Assembly: GCA_945865405.1 (NCBI GenBank)
Contig: CAMBDS010000001.1
Span: 186,001-250,000, forward strand
Direction of reading: 5' to 3'
DNA length: 64,000 bases
From: Caldithrix abyssi DSM 13497
GTDB taxonomy: Bacteria > Electryoneota > AABM5-125-24 > Hatepunaeales > Hatepunaeaceae
Under the pieces are notes generated by a model. That model was not told the DNA's origin, ran no database searches, and saw only the letters and a program-made list of their open reading frames with translations. Positions 58,202 to 64,000 of the stretch are shown here, one piece after another. Position 1 is the first letter of the stretch. Each line of letters begins with the position of its first letter. Made by a program: the position numbers and the translations under genes.

Positions 58202-58732
58202 TTAATGTCCCATGTGCCCGTCGTGACCATCTTTCATCATATTGTGAGAATCGACCTTTTTCGAAGTGTATTTCTCGGGGTCCTTGGCGAACGGCTTAGG
58301 GCACTTGTTGCAGCAGAAAAAGTAGTCCTTACCATTGTAGACCTGATGAAGGGTCTCCTTGTCAACCTCGACGTGCTCATCCGAAACCGGGCACATTGCA
58401 GTCAATTTGTTTCCCTTGATCGCAACAACATTTGCCGGGATGACGAGCTTCTCCAGATATTTAGAAGGTTTGGCTTTGAATGCCATGTGGCAGTCTTCGG
58501 AACAAAAGAAGTAGCGCTTGTCGTTATGGTCATAGTGGTGAGTCGCCATGTCAACAGTAACGTACATACCGCAGACCGGATCAAGGGCATGCCTTCCTGT
58601 TGTGTCAGTGAAGAAAACATTGCCATCTGGTGGAGTTGTCATCTTGTTATCTGGTGGATAGGGCGGGCCAGCAGCGAAGGAAGAAGCAACCATAAAGATT
58701 GCAATCGCTGAAGCGAGAGTTATTTTGAGCAT
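58202..58732 (-). CDS. Periplasmic YHS/TRASH double-domain protein B
   Basis: A 176-residue protein with a signal peptide (1-20, SFA-A), a complete YHS unit (DPVCGMYV...RYFFCSEDC), a second unit (MCPVSDEHV...YFFCCNKC) and a Met/His-rich tail (HNMMKDGHDGHMGH) suited to copper binding. Strong AAGGATC site before the ATG. It is the less diverged paralogue of 55265-55750. The Csp gene follows 76 bp later on the same strand. Confidence 0.85.
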   Translation of the reverse strand: MLKITLASAIAIFMVASSFAAGPPYPPDNKMTTPPDGNVFFTDTTGRHALDPVCGMYVTVDMATHHYDHNDKRYFFCSEDCHMAFKAKPSKYLEKLVIPANVVAIKGNKLTAMCPVSDEHVEVDKETLHQVYNGKDYFFCCNKCPKPFAKDPEKYTSKKVDSHNMMKDGHDGHMGH

Positions 58733-58904
58733 TTGGAAAGATCCTTATAATTTGTTAACCGACAGTGTCAAGCGATACTGTTAATATAACGGAATATTCT
58801 TCTTAATAACCGAGAAGTGCGTCAAAAGTTGGAATATTTGTTTATTCTCAATTTTCCTCACAAAACTCTTCCCTTTTATCCCTACGCGGGTGCGGACGAA
58901 TGGG

Positions 58905-61900
58905 TCATCCTCTGATCGAGATGTTGACTGTGAAGCCGAACTCTTGGGACTTGGAGGAAGTCTGCTGGCTTTTTTGGGCGCTGTAAGTGTAGCGGAATCC
59001 GCCTCTCACTGCTGAAGAGAAGGTGTAGTCGACGCTGGGCGAGACCGACCAAGAGCTACTCTTCCCGCCGGGAGCGACGGTGAAGCCGGCACCACGCGCG
59101 GCACTTTCGCGGGTTGTGGAGTTGCTGTTGAAGGCGAGCGAGAAAGTGGTGCTGTTGTCGAAGCGCCTGTTTTTGAAGGGCCAGACAGGGATCGGGATGC
59201 TGAAACCTTTGCGGGATGTGTAGCTTCCGGTGACGCTGATTGCGGCGGTGGTGTTGCGGCTCTTGGAATTGTTGCCGATGCGGCTGTCCTGCACAGCCTG
59301 GTTCCAGTTGTACCTGACGTTGGTGCCTACTCCACCCTTCCAGGCGAAGTTGATGCCGAGGAGGGGCTGGAAACTTTTTTCGTAATCGACGTTGGTTACC
59401 TCACGGGTGGTGTCGCGGGTGACCTTGCGCCACTGTTCGGTCTGCGAACCGTTGAAGTTGTTGTCGAGGCTGATCGAGGTCGCCCACTCCTTCAGGTAGG
59501 GGAGGCTCTCCCAGCCGCTCCAGCGGATGCCCCAGTTTGCGGAGGGGAGCTTTTTGATGCTGGTTTTGTCCTTGCCGAAGTACATGAAGACGGGTCGCTG
59601 GGTGGAGCCGGAGATTTGCTGACCGTAATTACGGTTATCGACGAAGGTCATCTCGATGTTGTTGATGGTGAGGTTCTGAGTGATCTCGTAGCCGGTAGAG
59701 ATTTTATTGCGAAAGCTCTGGTTGTAGTTTTCGCGGAAGTATCCTTTAACGGAATCGAGCCCGGTGTCTCTGGTGAAGCCGAGCCGATACGCCCAATCGG
59801 CCTGACCTTCAGCGACGCCGCTGTTGGTGACGTCACCGGTTTGGGTATATGCGTATTGCACATCACGAATCTTGGAGACGAACTTTTTCCCCAGATCGAG
59901 GAGGTTGGGAGGGTTGAAGCGGGGCTTCTTTTCGGCCAATGTATCTGCTGCGGGAATACTCGCGGCGAGGGAATCGACGCCGAGGGAATCGACGCCGAGC
60001 GAGTCGAAGGGGATGCCATCCGGGAAGAGAAGCTCGCCGCTTTCCGAGACGGCGGCGGCCGGATCTGGGACGGGAGAAACGGGCTTGCCGTCGGAGCCAA
60101 GCTCGGGGAAGCGCCCCTTGGGGTTGGCACCGGGGGCAGGCTTGTTGCGGTTGGGAATCGGCGACTTTATATCGAAGAGGCCATCATCGATCCCGCCTGC
60201 AGCGTCTTCGCCTTTGGGGGCTTGTGCGCCAGACTTCCAGCCGGAGGTCAATTGGGGCAGTCGCAAGGTGACCGTGCCGGTGAAATTGGCGTTGGCGCGG
60301 ACAGATCGGTCGGCGGGACCCAGGTTTCTTCCCCAGCGCCATGAGTAGGAGGTCGAATAGTTGGTCTCTGTTCCGAGCCACGAGAGAAAGACGGGGCTGA
60401 AGCCGCCGTTCAGGCGCTGGCTCAGTTCGTCATCGACAAAATAGTAGCCGAAACCTTTCCAGAAGAGTTTGTCCTTGATGCGCTGGATGTCGTGGGCTTT
60501 GGCTTCACGCCAGGCGAGGGTATCGAAGGTGCGGATGGAGTCTTCCGACATTCGCCAATAGATGGTGCTGTCGAGATTGGACATGCGGTAGGCGGCCATG
60601 GTGCGCATGGTGTCTTCGACGACGCGACTGGAGCCAATGGATTGGCTGAAGTCGAAGTTGAGGATCTGGAACGGTCGCCAGCCAGTCGAATAGCTGCGGT
60701 CGATGGTGAAAGTGGTGTCGCCGGTCTTGACGCCCGTTCGGCGCAAGGTGCGGGAGTAGGTCTCGTTACCGCTTGCCGTCAGGTTGAGGCTTGTCGGGAC
60801 GGGCCTGAAGGTGCTTTCGGATAACTTGTTCAGGACGGGGATATCGGCTGCCCACGCCATCCACTCTAACTCGGGTGGTTTATCCATCGAGAGGTTGTAG
60901 GATGAGTTGCCGGTCGAGACGCGCTTGTACTCGAGGAGGGAGTTGTAGTCCCTGCCCCAGACTTCCTGAAAGCTGCCGTTAAACTTGAAATTGTCGAGAG
61001 TGACTTGTGACAGGATGTTGTCGCTTTTGCCTGTCTTTGAAAAGCCACCGGTGATGGTGTAAGACTTGTCGGTCGAGACGAGAGAATCGATGGGGCCTTC
61101 CTGGGCCTGAGTCTGGCGGAAGCGGTTGGCGTTGGAGAGGTCGCCCATGAAGCGTCGCCAGAGACCGGGGTTTTCCCCGGAGATAGAGGTGAGCTTGACG
61201 TCGCTGTTAGGCTTGTACTTTGGGATCGAGACGTCCTGACGGAAGTTGAACTTAACCGGAATGTTGATGCCGAGCGGCTTGTCGAAAACCTCGCCTACCT
61301 GTAGCTCAGTGCTGAAGTTGCCGGTGAGTTGATCGGCGGGGTCGTTCCTTGTCCGTTCGTTGAGATTGTGGAAATCGGCTTGTCGCTGGGTGATGTCGGC
61401 AGTTATGTCGAGTAGGTCGGCGAACTCGAAGCGTGTTTCACCCGAAGCGGCCCAACCGGAGTTGCGATAGATATCGGAGACGCGCATTTCGTCAGCCCAG
61501 ATTTCGACGTTGTCCTGAGCGGTGATCTCCTGACCGTGGTTTTTCAGACCGATTTCGATGAAGCCGATGTTGCGCAGCGAAGGGGTTCCGACGACGCGAA
61601 TGACGTCCCCATCGGGGAGAATGTCGTAGTCGTGAGTGGAGTCGCTTTCGCGGAGGAACTTCAGCGAGGCGAGGCGCTCAAGGTCGAGGATGATTTCGTT
61701 GGAGGCAGCCCAGCCGGGCGAGAGGCGTTGCGAGTATTCGTAATAGTGCGCCTGATTGCGGGCGCGGGGAACCTCGGAGCCGAAGCGAAGGAACATTTCG
61801 AGGTCGAGGGGTCTGCCGAAATGATCGACGAGCGTACCGTTGGCTCCGCCACCGTGAACGAACATTTTGAGCTGGCGGTATTCGAGGAGATTCATCTTCT

Positions 61901-64000
61901 GGGTCAGGAGTTTCTGCGCCGAACCGACCTCACCAGCGCCAAGCTTATTGACGCGAATGACCATCGACTGCTCTTTTTCGCGGATGCCTGAGACGGGGTC
62001 GATGTCCCCGGCTACGCCGGGCGGTTGGTCGTGGCCATACTCGGGGTTGTCGTGGGTGTTGACGACGGCGATGTTGATGGGGTCACGGAGACCGCCGCGA
62101 TCATCCTCGATCTTGACCTCGCGCCACTCGTTGCCGACGATTTCCATGGTGGCGATCTCGATGGGAGCCTGGCGACGAAAACCGGTGAACCAAAGGCGGA
62201 CGTAGTCGAATTGGGTGAGGCTCGGTTTGCCGACGGCGAGGGTGTCGGTCAACGGGATGCGATAAAGTCTCCAGCCCTTGGGATTGCCTTGTCCGCCGAC
62301 GATGTAGCGGTTGAGGTCGCCTTCGCTGAGGTCGATGCGGTAGCGGTAGAAGTCGTTGGCACCGTCGGCGAAGCCATCACCGGAGAGATCTTCGGTGTCG
62401 GGGATGCGGCCTCCTTCGTCGGAGGGTGATTTGGTGCCGTTGCCCTCTGTTCCGTTCAGGAAGCGCCACTCGCCGCCGGTGGTGTTGGCGGTCCAGTCGT
62501 CATAGGAGGGGAGGCTATCGTATTCGATACCGTTGATAAAGCTATAATCTAACGGGTCAACTGCAGCTTTGCCGTCGAATCCGGTGTCCTCTTCCTTGGT
62601 GACCACACCATCACCGGTGTTGAAGCCGGGTCGGGGGAGGTCTTCGGTGTTGGACTTGCCGTTGGGGATGACATCCTCTGAAATGCGTCCGAGGTCAAAG
62701 TAGATCGTTCCTTGCCGGGCAGAACGAACGTTGAGCCAGACCTCGAGGTATTTCGACTGCGACTGATCGGCGTAACCGGGGCCAAGGTAGCGCATCAAGC
62801 CGCCCCAGCTTTTTTCAGGGTCGATTCCGGCTGGAAGAGGGCTATCCCAGACACCCCACCACGGCTGGAACTCGATCATAAAGGTTTGGATTCTCGATTC
62901 CTGTGTCGTCGATTCCCGCTCGGGCCAGATGTCGGAGATTTTGATCTGATCGGGGTTGTACCAGAGGACGCGCCCACGCTGACGCTCCCACCTGCCTGCG
63001 CCTCGAGAATCGGGGAGAGGGAAACTTGAGGGAGTCCATTGACGACGGGTGATGCCGAGAGGAGTGGAGCGTTTGATCGACTCGAAGTCATCGACGTAGG
63101 CGACGCCGTTGTTATCGCCAGTTGAGGGGGAGGAGAGGCTGTTCGGGTTGGGGAAAACTTGAGCGATTTCAGCAGAGAAGGAGATGTTCGAGGGGGCGAC
63201 AGTCTCGATGAACGGCAGCCAGTCCACAGCGCGGGTGAGGAACTCGGGCTTGAAGCGAAGCTGAGTGTTGACATCCCAGACGGTGTTCTCTTTTGGCTCG
63301 CCACCGACCCGGACGCGCTGTTCGACAGTTTTCTGGCTCAGGTGAAGCAATGTCGCGCCGATGGTGGAGTTCTCCCAAAGTTCATATTCGGCGCGAATAC
63401 CGAGCATTGTCTGGGTGTCGAGCTGGAAGATCTGGCCGGTTTCGTACTTGATTTCGAGGTCAGCTCCGGGAGCAGTTGCTTCTTTGTTGACAATCGTCAG
63501 CGAGCCGGTGATGTAGTCGATAGAGTAGTCTGTTCCGCGAGACAAGCGCCTGCCGTTAAGGATAACCTCCTCAGAGCCTTCGAGTACGCCGAAGCCGAGG
63601 CTGTAGCTGGAAGAGGCGTCGGAGTATTGGACGATGATGGTGAAGTTCGAGGGAGGGATCCGGTCAAGGCCGCCTGAGCCAGCGGCAGTGACATAGATTG
63701 CTGAGTCGCGGTCAGCATCGGCAAGAAGCACGAGCGAGGTGTCGATGACTCCTTGTTCGCTGATGTGATACCAGCCTTCGGGATTGAAGGGGTGAAGGTC
63801 GGGGAAGCGGAGTTCGCCATGCTGAAAATCGACGAACATCGGATCGATTTTGCCGTCAACGCCGGGGATGCCGACATTGAAAAGGTCGAGGTCGAAAATG
63901 GCAATGTAGGTGCGGTCGGTACCGCCGATGTCCTTGCCGACGTCTTTTCCATCACCGCCGTCGCCATCGGTTTTGGTGATTTTTGCACCGAAGCTCTCTT
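58905..64000 (-). CDS. sprA: Cell-surface protein SprA, type IX secretion translocon (5' truncated by the window)
   Basis: The frame is open to the right edge, giving about 1,697 C-terminal codons; family members are about 2,400 residues. SprA is a 36-strand outer-membrane barrel that releases type IX cargo. Seen here: long alternating strands, a GDNNGVAYVDDFESIKR segment, many 'RR...W.....L' and 'SLDNNFNGSQTEQW' motifs, and a C-terminal strand ending FGFTVNISIRG. A short Pro/Ser-rich insert (about 59,930-60,140) includes three DSLGVDSL-type tandem units. An internal ATG at 63839 is not the start because coding continues upstream. Its presence fits the type IX cargo at 46145-48382. Confidence 0.93.
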   Translation of the reverse strand, partial: ESFGAKITKTDGDGGDGKDVGKDIGGTDRTYIAIFDLDLFNVGIPGVDGKIDPMFVDFQHGELRFPDLHPFNPEGWYHISEQGVIDTSLVLLADADRDSAIYVTAAGSGGLDRIPPSNFTIIVQYSDASSSYSLGFGVLEGSEEVILNGRRLSRGTDYSIDYITGSLTIVNKEATAPGADLEIKYETGQIFQLDTQTMLGIRAEYELWENSTIGATLLHLSQKTVEQRVRVGGEPKENTVWDVNTQLRFKPEFLTRAVDWLPFIETVAPSNISFSAEIAQVFPNPNSLSSPSTGDNNGVAYVDDFESIKRSTPLGITRRQWTPSSFPLPDSRGAGRWERQRGRVLWYNPDQIKISDIWPERESTTQESRIQTFMIEFQPWWGVWDSPLPAGIDPEKSWGGLMRYLGPGYADQSQSKYLEVWLNVRSARQGTIYFDLGRISEDVIPNGKSNTEDLPRPGFNTGDGVVTKEEDTGFDGKAAVDPLDYSFINGIEYDSLPSYDDWTANTTGGEWRFLNGTEGNGTKSPSDEGGRIPDTEDLSGDGFADGANDFYRYRIDLSEGDLNRYIVGGQGNPKGWRLYRIPLTDTLAVGKPSLTQFDYVRLWFTGFRRQAPIEIATMEIVGNEWREVKIEDDRGGLRDPINIAVVNTHDNPEYGHDQPPGVAGDIDPVSGIREKEQSMVIRVNKLGAGEVGSAQKLLTQKMNLLEYRQLKMFVHGGGANGTLVDHFGRPLDLEMFLRFGSEVPRARNQAHYYEYSQRLSPGWAASNEIILDLERLASLKFLRESDSTHDYDILPDGDVIRVVGTPSLRNIGFIEIGLKNHGQEITAQDNVEIWADEMRVSDIYRNSGWAASGETRFEFADLLDITADITQRQADFHNLNERTRNDPADQLTGNFSTELQVGEVFDKPLGINIPVKFNFRQDVSIPKYKPNSDVKLTSISGENPGLWRRFMGDLSNANRFRQTQAQEGPIDSLVSTDKSYTITGGFSKTGKSDNILSQVTLDNFKFNGSFQEVWGRDYNSLLEYKRVSTGNSSYNLSMDKPPELEWMAWAADIPVLNKLSESTFRPVPTSLNLTASGNETYSRTLRRTGVKTGDTTFTIDRSYSTGWRPFQILNFDFSQSIGSSRVVEDTMRTMAAYRMSNLDSTIYWRMSEDSIRTFDTLAWREAKAHDIQRIKDKLFWKGFGYYFVDDELSQRLNGGFSPVFLSWLGTETNYSTSYSWRWGRNLGPADRSVRANANFTGTVTLRLPQLTSGWKSGAQAPKGEDAAGGIDDGLFDIKSPIPNRNKPAPGANPKGRFPELGSDGKPVSPVPDPAAAVSESGELLFPDGIPFDSLGVDSLGVDSLAASIPAADTLAEKKPRFNPPNLLDLGKKFVSKIRDVQYAYTQTGDVTNSGVAEGQADWAYRLGFTRDTGLDSVKGYFRENYNQSFRNKISTGYEITQNLTINNIEMTFVDNRNYGQQISGSTQRPVFMYFGKDKTSIKKLPSANWGIRWSGWESLPYLKEWATSISLDNNFNGSQTEQWRKVTRDTTREVTNVDYEKSFQPLLGINFAWKGGVGTNVRYNWNQAVQDSRIGNNSKSRNTTAAISVTGSYTSRKGFSIPIPVWPFKNRRFDNSTTFSLAFNSNSTTRESAARGAGFTVAPGGKSSSWSVSPSVDYTFSSAVRGGFRYTYSAQKSQQTSSKSQEFGFTVNISIRG

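Noticed and set aside
59930-60140. A separate gene in the Pro/Ser-rich part of sprA
   Set aside because: The SprA frame is continuous through it; the other frames are shadows of the low-complexity insert.
1-64000. tRNA or rRNA genes
   Set aside because: None recognised on reading; no acceptor/T-loop patterns or rRNA landmarks were seen, though a covariance search was not possible.

Overview
The window looks like a chromosomal segment of an uncultured Gram-negative bacterium of the FCB (Fibrobacteres-Chlorobi-Bacteroidetes) superphylum. Three things support this: a very large SprA, the outer-membrane translocon protein of type IX secretion; a large secreted protein with a C-terminal type IX sorting domain; and a TonB-dependent receptor with an N-terminal carboxypeptidase-regulatory-like domain. 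The porin plus multihaem cytochrome operon suggests anaerobic or metal-respiring subsurface lineages (Zixibacteria- or KSB1-like), but the phylum cannot be fixed without phylogenetics.

Layout. 0-4.2 kb: the tig-clpP-clpX proteostasis operon (minus strand), interrupted between tig and clpP by an AT-rich DNA methyltransferase fused to a PD-(D/E)XK nuclease-like domain. 4.4-6.3 kb: a small accessory island with an orphan antitoxin, a ParE-type toxin-antitoxin pair, a DUF2442 remnant and a HEPN-like protein. 6.3-10.8 kb: a secreted TPR protein, an ABC ATPase, and LemA with an M48 protease. 10.9-13.6 kb: a TonB receptor under a TPP riboswitch with an intrinsic terminator. 13.9-17.8 kb: trehalose synthesis (otsA, otsB), a hidden rubredoxin-like gene and a GT4 glycosyltransferase. 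18.0-18.6 kb: an AbrB/PIN toxin-antitoxin module, whose near-identical inverted copy lies at 33.5-34.1 kb. 18.9-30.3 kb: unknown membrane proteins, an MsbA-like exporter, a giant TPR protein, a membrane glycosyltransferase and an alpha-glucan phosphorylase. 30.4-31.3 kb: a REP-associated tyrosine transposase whose own reading frame contains an array of its likely REP substrate. 31.4-39.3 kb: a secreted protein with a nuclease-like partner, cdaA (c-di-AMP) with a flippase and a GT2 glycosyltransferase, a structured RNA, asparaginase and arsenate reductase. 39.4-46 kb: a porin-cytochrome operon, a Na+/H+ antiporter and an isolated nuoN. 46-49 kb: a type IX cargo protein. 49-59 kb: a copper/silver module made of CusC-CusB-CusA, two TRASH/YHS periplasmic proteins, a Cys-rich four-helix copper-storage protein and a Met/His-rich beta-propeller lipoprotein. 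58.9 kb to the end: sprA, truncated by the right edge.

The most unusual property of the window is its load of short palindromic repeats. At least ten families fill almost every intergenic space. Some have also entered coding sequences in frame: the transposase, a secreted TPR protein, the type IX cargo and CusB. Function is inferred from sequence reading only; no database search was run.
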